Assembly (NCBI GenBank): GCA_034509735.1
Contig: JACGWO010000010.1
Coordinates: forward strand, 4,340,001 to 4,404,000
Length of the DNA: 64,000 bases
Origin: Sesamum alatum
Taxonomy: Eukaryota > Streptophyta > Magnoliopsida > Lamiales > Pedaliaceae
Direction: 5' to 3'
Shown here one piece after another: positions 1 through 10,570 of this stretch. The position numbers were made by a program, and so were the translations under genes. The notes beneath the pieces are model-generated. The model saw only the letters and a list, made by a program, of their open reading frames with translations. It was not told the origin of the DNA and did no database searches. How positions within the stretch are numbered: the first letter of the stretch is position 1; the number at the start of each line of letters is the position of its first letter.

Positions 1-511
1 TTTTGTTCTTCATTTACTGCTTTTTGGGTATAAATAACAAAATTCTGTATAATTAAGTTGTGTAGTGTTGAAAGGTTTGTGATTTGTAAGGATTTAAAAC
101 ATATCCTTAACTAAAAATTTATGAGTAAAATTCATATTAATACTCAAATTTTGTAATTAATATTATTTTGGTACTTAAGCAATTACAAATGACTCAATTA
201 AAATTCGAATTTATTATTAATATTATTTTAATACATAAATAATTACAAATGACTTAATTAATACCCGAATTTTATTATTAATATCATTTTGATACCCAAA
301 TTCATGTTTTTTAATTAATTTTCTATATCTTTTTATATAATGACCATTTTACCTTAGATTTCAAATATCTCTGATTTCACTTTTTCTCTCCTCTAAGCTC
401 TTACTTGTTTAATTTTGTCCACCCTTATCTCTAATATCAATTTTCTTGTCCAAGGTTTTACACTTTTCCAACTTTGTTTATTTTTTTATTTTCAATTGTT
501 TTATTTAATTT

Positions 512-771
512 AAGATAAATTACATTGGCACTCCTTAAAATTAGGTCAACATACATAAACACCCATTATTTTTTGTAAAATTACACCACACCCCTTAAGA
601 TTATAGCTGTAATTACAACTACACCTTTATTCAAAGGCAAAATTTACACAAACATCTCTGAAAAATATTACACATAACACCTCTCGGGGGGTGTAACTGC
701 AGTTATGCAAAACATGAGGAATGTTTGTTTAACGTAGCCTAACCTCAACGGATGTCAATATAATTTACCCT
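512..771. mobile_element. Short foldback MITE-like element
   Basis: The ends are roughly inverted: AAGATAAATTACATTG on the left and TATAATTTACCCTT on the right. Inside are paired blocks such as ACACCCATTATTTTTTG and GGGGGGTGTAAC. The same style of element recurs near 29870-29990, 51370-51520, 60030-60235 and 62670-62870. No clean target duplication was found, so the superfamily is not assigned. Confidence 0.45.
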
Positions 772-959
772 TTAATTTATTTTTACTTATTCTTTGTTTC
801 ACTTATTATAAATTAATAGATACTTAAATAATTAAAAAAATATTTCATAACCAAAATTTAATGAAATAATTATAATTTTAAATTTAGAAAAACCACACGC
901 ACTGAGTGCGCAATATGGTGCTGGTAGTTAATGATGCACCTCTTTTGCGGAAATTGGAC

Positions 960-964
960 AAAAA
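960..964 (-). terminator. RNA polymerase III T-run terminator
   Basis: Five T residues on the minus strand directly follow the tRNA 3' end, as expected for RNA polymerase III termination. Confidence 0.7.
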
Positions 965-1036
965 AGGTCCCACCGAGATTTGAACTCGGGTTACTGGATT
1001 CAGAGTCCAATGTCCTCACCACTAGACCATGGGACC
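965..1036 (-). tRNA. trnQ-CUG: tRNA-Gln (CTG anticodon)
   Basis: Read on the minus strand this is a 72-nt nuclear-type tRNA. The seven-pair acceptor stem is GGTCCCA with TGGGACC, the D-arm holds TCTAGTGGTGAGGA, the anticodon loop CTCTGAA gives CTG (reads CAG, Gln), and the T-arm holds GAGTTCAAATCTC. The discriminator base is T at 965. There is no intron. A short T-run follows immediately on the minus strand (960-964). It charges glutamine for translation. The acceptor stem is fully paired, which argues for a functional gene. Confidence 0.95.
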
Positions 1037-1439
1037 ATTGTGGCTTTACAATTAGTACAGAAGTTTTAATTAATATATTAAAAACATAATGATTTAAATA
1101 ATGTACCAAATACAATATTCTTGATTATCAAATTATGTAAGCTAGGATAATTTGTATGCAACGACATTCAAATCGGTTTGCTTGGATTATTTTACTAGGT
1201 GCCGTATTTCATATTGATCCGCAAATATGTTTATCCCATCAACCCATTTCTATCCCGTTTTATCCGCATTTTTTCTGGATTGAAAGATGTTGGCATCTCA
1301 ACAACGGCACCACCACTCCACCACTCGGGGCGAATGAGCATGTTGGATGAAGAAGGTGGCTCCATACGGGAATACTAGGAGGAGCTTCATATCTTCAAAA
1401 ATATTGGGAGAGAGGATTTATGAATCAGTTAATACTAGC

Positions 1440-1890
1440 GATAAATTTCCTGTGGATTCATTTGCGCGCGCGCGTAACACCCTCGCTTCATTTATCGTTC
1501 CTGCCTGCCGACTAGGCAGTCAGTCACTTGTTTTGCTTTGGCTACATTAATAAACCAGAGAATTCGCTACGCTCACGAAAGCTCAGTGGCGCCTACCACG
1601 CTCTATGCGCTCTCCGGGCTTTGCTTTAGGAACAAGTAGAAAACACACATTTCATCGAGAATCGATAGGCCCACCACACTATACGCACTTAGCTCCCCCG
1701 AGATGCGGGATCTACCCCACGAGGAGTGGTACGGACGTAGATGATATCATCACGGCCTCTCTTTTCATACCGCTAGGGATGCTCAACGCCACTTCGCCAA
1801 CTGGCGTTACCTGCGCTTTCGTGTCTCTCAGTATGGTCAGCACTGGGTGTTTCCGAGCAGCGAAGCTTACACCCATTCATAAGCCTTGGC
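1440..1890. other. GC-richer block, possible organelle-derived insert
   Basis: This block is near 50 percent GC inside DNA of about 30 percent GC and has an abrupt style change. One plus-strand frame (about 1660-1880) reads as plausible protein with a single interrupting stop. It includes residues like ARDAQRHFANWRYLRF and RVSQYGQHWVFPSSEAY. The composition and words resemble plant mitochondrial DNA, but I could not identify a gene. A nuclear insert of mitochondrial DNA is the best guess; an ancient unknown gene fragment is the alternative. The preceding 1037-1440 shows nothing recognisable. Confidence 0.35.
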
Positions 1891-1915
1891 CCTTGGACTA
1901 TCGACTATTTCTTTT

Positions 1916-1941
1916 AATATATATATATATATATATATATA
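1916..1941. repeat. (AT)n microsatellite
   Basis: An uninterrupted AT dinucleotide run lies directly right of the GC-richer block. Confidence 0.9.
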
Positions 1942-2820
1942 CCTTATTATTAAGGGAGTGCACCAATTTGGTGTCTCTGGTCTGTTTTTTTTTTTAATAT
2001 ATTTTTTTTATTTATTATCTAACTTCCCACTCCCCCACTATTCTTTTATAGTTAATTCTTTTTCTTTTTGATTTTCATACATATTTTTTTGTCACTATTT
2101 TCTTATAAATTTAATACAAAATTATTGTTTTGTATATACTTTATTAAATAATTTTTATAAATATTTTATTTAAATAATATTTATAAAATTTGCACACACA
2201 TAATGTGTGACACAAATTACTAAGTATATGTAAGTATCTAGAATTTGATAGGGCAAAAACTCGGCTAAACCAATCTACCATCAACCCAATTAAATAGCTT
2301 AAACTTTCTTTAATCTTTGCAATGGGTAAGATTAAAAAAAAATTATGATTCATGATGCCATAAGAACTTTGTGATGTACGTACATTTTCTTGACTTCTTC
2401 CTCAATCACACTCAAGAAGCCGAACACAGTCTTAAAAGAAAGAAAAATCACAACTTCTTCCATCTCCCCACTTTTAAATACTCAACCTCCATTAGTTAGA
2501 ACCACATAGTTCTATTTTCTACTTCTACTTTCTACTTAGTCAAGAAGAAAATTTGCTCCATCTTGTGATTTTCTCAACAACTGATTATGATTCTTTCTAA
2601 AGTTTTTACTTCTTTTATCTTTATCGATTTATGTATTTTGGTTTTCGATTTGCTTGTTTTTTTTGTTAGTTTTGTAATTCTTTTTTATTTATCAGATAAA
2701 ATAAATTTTAGTTTCTTTATATTATTTTATTCAAGTCTTAGGACAAATAAACAAGCTTAGCTATAAAGTTACTTATGAAATTTATGATTATATAAATATG
2801 AAGGGTTTTAATATTCAGGA
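1942..2820. other. AT-rich intergenic DNA
   Basis: No gene recognised. A pyrimidine-rich stretch at 2395-2570 with TTTAAATACTC near 2474 could be a promoter or 5' leader, but no convincing coding exon follows. Confidence 0.4.
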
Positions 2821-2977
2821 AATGGATAAATTTGTTATTAAGAGACCGCATGATGTTTTGCTACATGGACTGTAGAAGCAACACCGAATGTGAAAGAAGT
2901 AAGATTGAATGTGGAAGAAACAAGAACAGATGTGGAAACTAAAACACATATTAAGAGTAATAGTTATAAGAATTAAT
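2820..2977 (+). pseudogene. Possible broken N-terminus of a transposase-like protein
   Basis: An ATG at about 2822 opens with MDKFVIKRPHDVLLHGL and then stops. In the shifted frame a charged stretch VEATPNVKEVRLNVEETRTD follows, ending in TAA at about 2973-2975. A start like MDKF-(K/R)-rich is typical of TTF-type or hAT-related transposase proteins in plants, so this may be a decayed fragment of one. The identification is weak because there is no zinc-finger or catalytic region. Confidence 0.25.
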
Positions 2978-3059
2978 TGTATTTATGTCATTGTATGTGA
3001 TTAACTTGCAGTAACGAACTATAGTAATTTTAATTTCTTTTCGATGAATTTGTACTAAC

Positions 3060-4140
3060 TATTAAATTTTGACAGGACCACACCAAATTTCGGGCATCGC
3101 CTTTGCCCCACCACCTTCCACCTCCAAGACTACCGTCGTTTCCCACCACGTGCTGCCATTATCCACCCTATCGAAACTCCTTCCAGATGGCTCCACCTCT
3201 TCCCCATCTCCTCTTCACTCCACCACAACCTCCGTACACTCCGATACCAAGAAACGAGAGACATCAATTAGGGAAAGTAACATTCACCGCACCCACAAGT
3301 CCAGGTCTATCGACACACAAGACTAATCTCATGATATTTTGAGGCTCTACTGCAAAATCTGGGTGCATTCAGTAAAAATATCTGAATATCTCGACATTTG
3401 AAGGATGAAATGTTGAGCCCTCCTCTGTCTAATGGTGGCATGCCATGTCATGTGCTCGGTCGTCGTTACTGAAGCATATAACCTCAACAATCTAAAAGTC
3501 AGTTGCAAGTACCTAAGGACGACATACACAAACTTCTTGCCCCAGGGGTTGCATGCCTTGGTCCGTTTATACCTCGTATTACAGCAAAACTGCAAGCTCG
3601 CTATGTTCTTTTGATACAACATGCAACTTTTCTAACATGCAACAATCTTCACGTATGCGTATCAATCTTCTCGATCGGTAAACCCGATTCCCTTATCAAC
3701 CTTTTTGCTTATAGTAATCGGAAGGAATTATATGATCACAGGCAAATAATTCACCCACTAACTAGACACCTCATGGTAGCATCTTTGGGGCCTGTTGTAT
3801 TTGGCTTGATGGTTACCAGCCTTGCAACTGCCGATAACTAAGAGTGGTTCTCACAACTACTATACAATGACTGGTCGGCCCTGCGCACATCAAAAAATCT
3901 GACCAACAATATGCATGGATACATCACATGAATACACTCTCCTGTCGTAGTACGAACTCGGCCCGTCTTTCCAAATCCAGGAAGATTAGAGTAGGGACCC
4001 GCCGACTCAACATACAAGCCCACAACACCATACACCATCTATTGATCCCAATTCATCTACTGGTAATCCTCTATGTCGTCGTCTTAGGTGCACAGGGGTT
4101 GACTCGATACTTGGGATAGGTGGATCATCATAGTACTCTA
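3060..4140 (-). pseudogene. Decayed CACTA (En/Spm) Tnp2 transposase fragment
   Basis: On the minus strand 3622-3347 reads as the part of Tnp2 with LYQKNIASLQFC, then TRYKRTKACNPWGKKF, VLRYLQLT, RLLRLYAS and EHMTWHA. In the next frame it continues MHPDFAVEPQN into about 3325. These match the well-known order of CACTA transposases: (Y)xxLxxCPxC-R(Y/F)K, VLRYLPLTPRLQRLYAS, MTWH, HPDFA.EP.N. Stops and frameshifts break it, and the Asp/Glu catalytic part downstream is absent. Minus-strand 4038-3838 holds a further unassigned transposon-like open stretch. The plus-strand proline/serine-rich frames at 3069-3340 are probably element sequence, not a gene. Confidence 0.75.
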
Positions 4141-4239
4141 CACTCATTCATCGACATGTTGTCCATTAATTGTAAGAGTGTATGAATATAAGTGTGACGA
4201 TGATTTCAATAATATAAATATATACACGAAATTCCGGTG

Positions 4240-4612
4240 GAAAATTTAGCAGTTAAATTTGCAAGAAAAATTGGGACGACATATTTGACGGCCTGAGCCG
4301 TAATTTGCGATGGTCAATGTTACCATTGCAATTTTAATTTTTGAATTTGAGACAGAATTATGCCCGTCTCAAAATCTGTCTCACATCATGTGAAAACTGA
4401 CAACATGATAGTGGCTGTCGCAACTCATTGGCAATTTGTGACGGCTTTTGTCCATCCTAAAAGCCGTCGCAAATTAGCAACTTCCTATTTCTGTCACAAA
4501 GTCGTCTAATATTTTGTCAACATTTAGAGGCTTTGCAAGTCATGTTGTAGTTGGTGTTATTTGTCCCAAACTTATCGCAAAGTCCCTCGCAATAAACCTA
4601 TCTTATTTGTAT
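4240..4612. repeat. CACTA-type subterminal repeat region
   Basis: Short GC-richer direct and inverted words recur: GACGGC, GCGA and CCGTCGC. A clear hairpin sits at about 4439-4471 (GTGACGGCTTTT, then AAAAGCCGTCGC). Such arrays are usual just inside CACTA element ends, and this one neighbours the Tnp2 remnant. A canonical CACTA terminus was not found here, so the element end is lost or mutated. Confidence 0.5.
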
Positions 4613-4870
4613 TTAAGTGCGTGCTTATTTATCCTTATTCGAATGATTTACCAATTTTTTAGATAAATTAATTAATTAGTAATATAATTTAATTCTATTA
4701 TGATAACAATACTTAAAAAAATATATTTTGCCACTTACAAAATTATTAGATAAGTGTATAATTAATTATCTTTCTCCGAAAAATTTACTCATTTTTCTAG
4801 GTAATTTAATTAGTAAAATAATGTGGATTTATTTTTAATTCAATATATTTTGTATTTTAATACTTATTAA

Positions 4871-5860
4871 GGCTTAAATATATTTTTGGTCCTATAATTT
4901 TGGCATTTTGGCATTTTTATCCTTTGTCTTTCTAGCATTGCAAAAGAGCCCTGTAACTTTTTGATGTTTTATAATTTTGGTTCTTCCGTTGGCAGATTTC
5001 GCAAGTCACCGGAATAAATCATGTACGCTTCACGTGGTTCATTTAAATTGGTTTTTTTTTTTGTTTTTGTTTTTTTTTTTCTGATTGGTACACTTTTGCC
5101 AACATGGATGAAAAATTAAAAGAAAAAAGTGATGTGACACATGATTTATTCCGATAACTTTTGTAAAATCGGCATCGAAAGGACCAAAATTGCGAAATGT
5201 CTAAAAGTTACAGAACTCTTTTGCAACCCCTAAAAAGATAAAGGATAAAAATGTCAAAATTGCGAGGGACGCATAATTTATTCCATCAACTTTTATAAAA
5301 TTCGGCATCGGAAGGACCAAAAATGCAAAAATATAAAAAAATTTATAGGACTATTTTGCAACCCTAGAAAGATAAAGGATAAAAATGCCAAAGTGCCAAA
5401 ATTAAAGGACCAAAATATATTTAACACTACAAGAAAATAGAAGATTAGCGATAAAAAAATCAAGTGACAATTTTAATATTGTCACTAATTATATATATTT
5501 AGTGAACAGAATGATTATTTTGTCCCAATAATAAATTTTATGATTTTAATAATTACTATTATTTTGTAAACATTGTTATTAGTGACAAAAAATGTGCACA
5601 AAGTTGAGTAAATATAATTAGTGATTTATGGATAGTGACAACAAATAATTGTTGTCACTATATTGTATTGTCACTAAGTTTTCATTATAAATGAGTCACT
5701 AATTGTATTTAGTGACAACTTTATACATAATTTTTGTCACTAATAATTATATAGTGACAAGATAAAAGATATTGTCACTTAATATATGTTTTTAGTTACA
5801 ACTTTAAAATTATCATTTAATATTTTATCACGAATATCATATTTTCTTGTAGTGTAAGCC
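4871..5860. mobile_element. Non-autonomous Mutator-like (MULE) element
   Basis: Terminal inverted repeats begin GGCTTAAATATATTTTTGGT on the left and end AAATATATTTAA + GCC on the right. A perfect 10-bp target duplication TACTTATTAA flanks it (4861-4870 and 5861-5870), diagnostic of MULEs. The right terminal repeat is split by the CACTA MITE 5425-5854. The interior is GT-rich and non-coding and folds on itself. Sister copies lie at 12225-12595 and 44829-45357. Confidence 0.9.
5425..5854 (+). mobile_element. CACTA-type MITE, family 1
   Basis: It begins CACTACAAGAAAATAG and ends ATTTTCTTGTAGTG, with a 3-bp target duplication TAA (5422-5424, 5855-5857). The interior is a chain of inverted GTGAC/GTCAC words (AGTGACAA, TTGTCACTAA). 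It has no coding capacity and would need a CACTA transposase in trans. It sits inside the right terminal repeat of the MULE, three bases from its end. Confidence 0.92.
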
Positions 5861-6200
5861 TACTTATTAATTACTTTAGTTTCAAAATTTTAGATTACTT
5901 ATAATTTATTTATTTTTATATTTTGAATTTCATAATAAATGATTCATAAATTTATTTATGTATAAGCCTCCCATTCCTTGGCACGGGGCACTAACTAATT
6001 ATTTTATATTTTACAAATCTAAGTAATATATTTATAAAGAATATATACTTGTAACCATAATTTTCTTTTTGTGCTATATATGTATTAATTTGAGTTAAAT
6101 TCGTACCTGTAATCCACAATTGATAATGATTGTTTTCAATTTTTGTTTATCCTCAATCGAAATCCTTTAAAAGTATCTAACAGTACTCAATATATATCTA

Positions 6201-6479
6201 TCTATACTATTATATAAAGAAAACCCCCTCCACACTCACAAACGGCGGTTACTTACACCGTTGCATTTGTGAGGTCAAAAATGCCCTTCAACCAATAATA
6301 TAACCAACTTATTTAACTTTCAAAGTTTCACTAATTGATAAATTAGTTTTTTTATTATTTTATTTTTTTAATGTGATGTAATGGTTTATATTTTGCTCTT
6401 ATTTATAATAATAATATATTTTAAAATACAAAAGAATATTTATTATATGCACGCAGGGACGGTGTGCCACAGCAGCTAG
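6201..6479 (+). mobile_element. Small non-autonomous Helitron
   Basis: The 5' end is TCTATACTATTATATAAAG after an A, and the 3' end is GGACGGTGTGCC, then ACAGCAGCTAG before a T. This shows A-T insertion, a TC start, a CTAG end and a short GC hairpin about 10 nt from the 3' end, the full Helitron signature. At 279 bp it has no helicase and is mobilised in trans. A related end occurs at 36882. Confidence 0.88.
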
Positions 6480-6515
6480 TATATATATATATAAACTAAA
6501 GAATTGTAGAAAGCA

Positions 6516-7110
6516 GGACAAAATGCTTTTTTGGTCTCGTAAGACTAGGGTATTATTTGTTTTGATACCATAATAAAACACGTTTTTCAATTTTTTGGTC
6601 CCAAAATATCATATGCCTTCACTAGAAAAAAAAATCAATATTAGCTACATTTTTAATGACCATGGCTAAAAACCATGGTAAATAACTATTATTAACTACG
6701 ATTAAATAAAAACCGATGCAAAAACTAGTTTTTCCACCATAAAAAATTTATTTGCCACGACTTTTCGCAAGTGGTAAAAACATTCGCCATGGCTTTTAGC
6801 CATGGCAAATGTTTTAGCCACCCTCGCAAAAACCACATCCGACAATCGTTGCGTGGCCGTGGTCAATGACTATTCGCTACGGTTATTTAGTTTTAACAAT
6901 AATAGTTAACCATGGTTAAATGTCATATTTTATGTAGTGCTTGCACATGGGACATGACATTTTGGAATTAAAAAAACTGAAAAATGTGACATTTTGGAAC
7001 CAAAAAACTGAAAAACGTGTTTTATGGGACTAAAACAGCCACCTACCTAAGTTGTGGTACCAAAACAAATAATGTCCTAATCTTACGAGACCAAAAAAGT
7101 ATTTTGCCCC
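6516..7110. mobile_element. TIR element (GGxCAAAATxC family) with nested MITE
   Basis: The left end GGACAAAATGCTTTTTTGGT mirrors the right end AAAAAAGTATTTTGCCCC. Matching internal blocks run inward (GGTCTCGTAAGACTAGGG against CCTAATCTTACGAGACC). The flanks AGAAAGCA (6508-6515) and ATAAAGCA (7111-7118) look like a worn 8-bp target duplication, suggesting hAT or MULE type. A second copy lies at 10571-10879. The middle is occupied by the CACTA MITE 6620-6939. Confidence 0.75.
6620..6939. mobile_element. CACTA-type MITE, family 2
   Basis: It starts CACTAGAAAAAAA and ends TTTTATGTAGTG, with a perfect 3-bp duplication CTT (6617-6619, 6940-6942). The interior has palindromic CATGG words (CCATGGCTAAAAACCATGG). 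Relatives lie at 49651-49958 and 58164-58422. Older relatives are at 10947-11160, 38380-38645, 50965-51270 and 58086-58655. Confidence 0.88.
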
Positions 7111-7258
7111 ATAAAGCAGATATCATGAACAGTAACTCATCAAAAACCATTATTAATTGTAGTAGTTCATTATTATGGAAGTACAAAGGTGTAAACTGCG
7201 CAGCAAGTAAATAAAATCACCTGAAGAAGAAAGGATCAGAAACTTGAAATACAAATCA

Positions 7259-7264
7259 TTTATT
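7259..7264 (-). promoter_or_regulatory. Poly(A) signal of the germin-like gene
   Basis: AATAAA on the minus strand lies about 105 nt past the stop codon at 7368, a usual spacing for a plant near-upstream element. Confidence 0.5.
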
Positions 7265-7367
7265 CAGTAACACAAACCTCAACAGTAATACTTCATTTTT
7301 TCAAGGGCCAAAGAGAGTATCTCTGGCAAGTTCAACCAGCTTAATTTATTCTTATCAGCTTTGCATT

Positions 7368-8268
7368 TTAATTGATGAATTGTGCTTGAAGGTAGTCAAT
7401 CACCTTCTTCTCAACCTGGAATGCCTTAGCCAAAACATCTGTATTAATTGGCGGCTTTGAACCAAAAACTGCATTTGCAATAGTTATAACTCCTGGATTC
7501 TGGCTGCTTAGACCAGCGAAAGCGAGGGCGTTAGTTTTTCCCACGTTAAACTGGAAATGAATCAGACCCTGAGGGAAGACGAAGACGTCTCCTGGATATA
7601 AGTACTTGGTAAAGAGCTTGTTCCCGGGATTGGAAGTCACGAACCCAACGTAGAGAGTGCCTTCGACTACAAGAAGAATCTCACTGGCACGCGGGTGCGT
7701 GTGGGGCGGGTTAATACCGTATGGGGCAAAGTCTATACGGGCTAGAGAAATCCCAAGAGTGTTGAGCCCCAGTAGGTTATTGACATTCACTGCAGTGACC
7801 ATTGATCCCACTGGATTCGATGTATTGCCCGGTTTGTTTAGGCCCGAGAAAAAGAAATCCTCGGCAACCACCATGTTAGGGTTCTTGCATATCTTACCGT
7901 TCACAAAAACTACATGTGTAAAATCAATGTCGATGTTATTTGATGATGTTAAACCAAAGAATGTACATCAGCGCAAAGACATATATAATTAATAAATATA
8001 TTGTTAAACGATGATTCTCATCTATAAATTTAAATGGTTAGAGATGAGAATCATAATATTTAATATCTTAACATAACTTCTAAAAGACCTGAACGGGACT
8101 GTCTCTAATATATAAAAATGTCGAGCTTGAAAAGATTCAATTACCAGATGCCACGGAATCATTAACAGCAACACAGAAATCTTGCAGAGGACTGGGATCC
8201 GATGCGTATGCGAATGGCGACAGGGAAGCAATAAGAATGGCTGCCAAGAAGCAAAAAGCCATCTTCAT
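7368..8268 (-). CDS. Germin-like protein (cupin, apoplastic)
   Basis: Two exons, 8268-8145 and 7909-7368, with a 235-bp GT-AG phase-1 intron, give 221 residues, the usual germin-like length. Residues 1-23 form a signal peptide ([20 protein letters not shown]). The mature part starts near [15 protein letters not shown] and has the paired germin cysteines (QDFC, KICKNP). The cupin metal site is visible: germin box 1 [13 protein letters not shown] gives His, His and Glu, and box 2 GLIHFQFNV gives the fourth ligand. Family members are manganese-binding hexamers of the cell wall, some with superoxide dismutase activity; the exact activity here cannot be read. The ATG at 8268 is chosen because it alone supplies the secretion signal; the in-frame ATG at 7904 would lose it. 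No defects were seen. Confidence 0.95.
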
Positions 8269-8352
8269 TTTGGACAGTTTTGTCACCTGGACTGCTTATT
8301 TCTTAGGATGGATGGAGTTGTTGATGATGATCAGTAACATAAAAATGGTGCC

Positions 8353-8360
8353 TATTTATA
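8353..8360 (-). promoter_or_regulatory. TATA box of the germin-like gene
   Basis: On the minus strand CTATAAATAGG lies about 85 nt upstream of the start codon, in good position for a core promoter. Confidence 0.7.
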
Positions 8361-8399
8361 GAGTTAGGACAGTGAAATGGTCGTCTCCTTTTCTTTTAC

Positions 8400-9097
8400 A
8401 ACGTTAATTATCTAATGTAGGGTTGGAAAGTTTCTAACACAATTTGCTTCTATTTTATGGAGTATTAGATAGAAATGAATACTTCTTCCATAACTAACAC
8501 TGCATGCCTCGACCAACGCTTCTTTTCCCCTCGCGCAGGCATGCTTTGATGTGATTAATTCATCGAAACGTGTTAAACTACCACTTCATCTAAAAGTTTA
8601 AGCCGGTTATTCAATATTAATATCTTAACACGCGCACCCACCACTTCATTTAAAAGTGTAAGTTAATCATTTAATATTAATATTTTAACATGTCCCTCAA
8701 ATGCAAACCCTACATATGCATGTGTATCTGTCATAAACGTGTGGCAATAAGATTTGAACTCAAAATATGTTATACAATCATTTCATCGAAAAGTTTATGC
8801 TGTTAGAATGGTCGTTTTCCTTACAATTAATATAGTAATTATTTATGATATTTTAGTGGTGTTACCAACTCTTCAGTGTTTGAATACTTAGTTTTATGTT
8901 TGTTAACCTGCTCAATATACATCAACATAAAGGTTTCTTTCACAAAAGTTTGTTCGCCTGTCTAATATTATCGAAATTAGTACAGTTTTGAATTGAGGAT
9001 CTACAGAATCATTTCCTATTTACATGTTAATGATAAATGAACAATTATACATACTGCAATATATTGGAATGGAAGCTATGATATTTAGTAATTAAGG
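8400..9097. repeat. Germin upstream DNA with a direct repeat
   Basis: A block of about 58 bp is present twice in tandem at about 8579-8695. Each copy begins CCACTTCAT-TAAAAGT and contains TTCAATATTAATAT or TTTAATATTAATAT. The rest is AT-rich with no gene. AAGATTTGAACTCAAAA at 8751 resembles a dispersed plant repeat. Confidence 0.5.
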
Positions 9098-9771
9098 GGA
9101 AATTGCAATTTCAGTCCGGTAGGTATTTAGGTGATAATTTTAGTTCTTTACGAATTCATTTTGATAATTTTGTCATATAAATTTTAAATTTTCGGACATT
9201 GACGACAAAAACGGCCAGAAAAGGAATGGTACATTTAGTCAGATATCGCCGGAAAAATGTGATTTGATCTACTAATTATAAGGTGATGAAACTTTCAGCC
9301 ATGTCCCATTTGAAAATTGCAACTAATGACTGTAATTAAAAAGAAATGGTACATTCAGTTCAGATCTCGCCGGAAAATAGTAAATTTGGTGGAAATTATC
9401 ATATGCTCTCACGTGACCTATCAATTTGAGGGTTTTTTTAATTTTTTCTAGCCAACGTTGCTGATGTGGCATGCGGAACATAAGGAAAAAAAATGCTATT
9501 TTGATCCAATAATTACAGGGAGATGATACATTTAGTCCAAATTTTACTAGGACAAGAATGTTAGATCAACAAAATCCACCGAAAAATAAAAAAAATTCCC
9601 AAAATAAAGGGCCACATGCCAATTTTCGGCTAATTTAGCATTTCTGGCGACATCTAGACTAAATGTGCTAATTTTTTTCTAATTATAGTCCTCAATTGCA
9701 AATTCAATTTAGAGCATAAAAAATGTCGACACCCCCAATATATAGTTGAAGGACCAATAATTGCATTTTTT
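9098..9771. mobile_element. Foldback TIR element
   Basis: The left end GGAAATTGCAATTTCAGTCC and right end GGACCAATAATTGCATTTTT are inverted. The interior repeats inverted blocks around GCCGGAAAA and ACATTTAGTC. A clean target duplication is not visible. It is related in style to the element at 32496-32881. Confidence 0.55.
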
Positions 9772-9891
9772 CCTATATATTCTTTGTTGGCCTTGCCATA
9801 AAATTAATAAATACTAGATGACTTTTTGTCGTAGTTAACTACCATGTCAATAATAAAGGCGGGCAAACTGAATTTAACCATAAAAGTAAAA

Positions 9892-10317
9892 CACTACAAG
9901 AAAATATGATATTAGTAACAATATATTAAATGACAATTTTAAAGTTGTTACTAAAAATATATATTAAGTGACAACATTTTTTATCTTGTCATTATATAAT
10001 TATTAGTGACAAAAATTGTGTATAAAATTGTCACTAAATACAATTAATTAGTGACTCATTTATAGTGACAACACAATATAGTGACAACAATTATTTGTTG
10101 TCACTATACACGAGTCACTAATTTTATTTAGTGATAACTTTGTGCATATTTTTTTGTCACTAATAATAATTTTTACAAAATAATAGTAATTATTAAAATC
10201 ATAAAATTCATTATTGTGACAAAATAAATATTCTTGTCACTAAATATATATAATTAGTGACAATATTAAAATTGTCACTTGAATTTTTTGTCGCTAATTT
10301 TCTATTTTCTTGTAGTA
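9892..10317 (-). mobile_element. CACTA-type MITE, family 1, opposite orientation
   Basis: It starts CACTACAAGAAAATATG and ends TATTTTCTTGTAGTA, flanked by AAA on both sides (9889-9891, 10318-10320). Its right end matches the reverse complement of the left end of the copy at 5425-5854, so it lies in the other orientation. The last base has mutated from G to A. Confidence 0.85.
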
Positions 10318-10570
10318 AAAGCGGATGATATGTCAATATCAGAAAAAAAAAAAAAAAAAAATCATATGTAAAGCAAGCCAGTGGGATATTCTTCAAGTGA
10401 ACTGCTGTTTAAATTGACCTTGTAAACTATTATTGCCTGAGTTGTTAAAAATAATGCTATCTGATTTCAGATTCGGAGAAAGCTGTTAATCCATCGCATG
10501 CATGGCAGGTAACAAAAGTATATTTATTCAATCATCAAATTTTAATTATCTAATTTCAAACTATATTGGA

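Larger units (their letters stand above)
1..964. other. AT-rich intergenic DNA with short tandem repeat
   Basis: No coding potential is visible. About 139-303 holds roughly 2.7 copies of an AT-rich unit of about 61 bp, recognised by the recurring words ATTACAAATGACT and TTATTATTAATAT. The rest is low-complexity A/T sequence apart from the foldback element listed at 512-771. Confidence 0.6.
4615..5998 (+). mobile_element. Helitron relic (5' end missing) interrupted by a MULE
   Basis: The right end has the Helitron signature: a hairpin CCATTCCTTGGCACGG and then GGCACTAACTAA, a mutated CTAG end. The body shares words with the complete Helitron at 30820-31486, for example TTTTGCCACTT-AAAATTAT and TTAGTAAAATAAT. 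The 5' TC end was not found; the relic abuts the CACTA remnant on the left. The MULE 4871-5860 is inserted in it. Confidence 0.6.

Noticed and set aside
3069..3342. Two overlapping proline/serine-rich plus-strand frames
   Set aside because: They adjoin the minus-strand Tnp2 remnant and have no domain; composition explains the open frames.
7869..7904. Start codon at 7904 for a 178-residue germin-like protein
   Set aside because: A first exon with a clear signal peptide and matching splice phase lies at 8145-8268.
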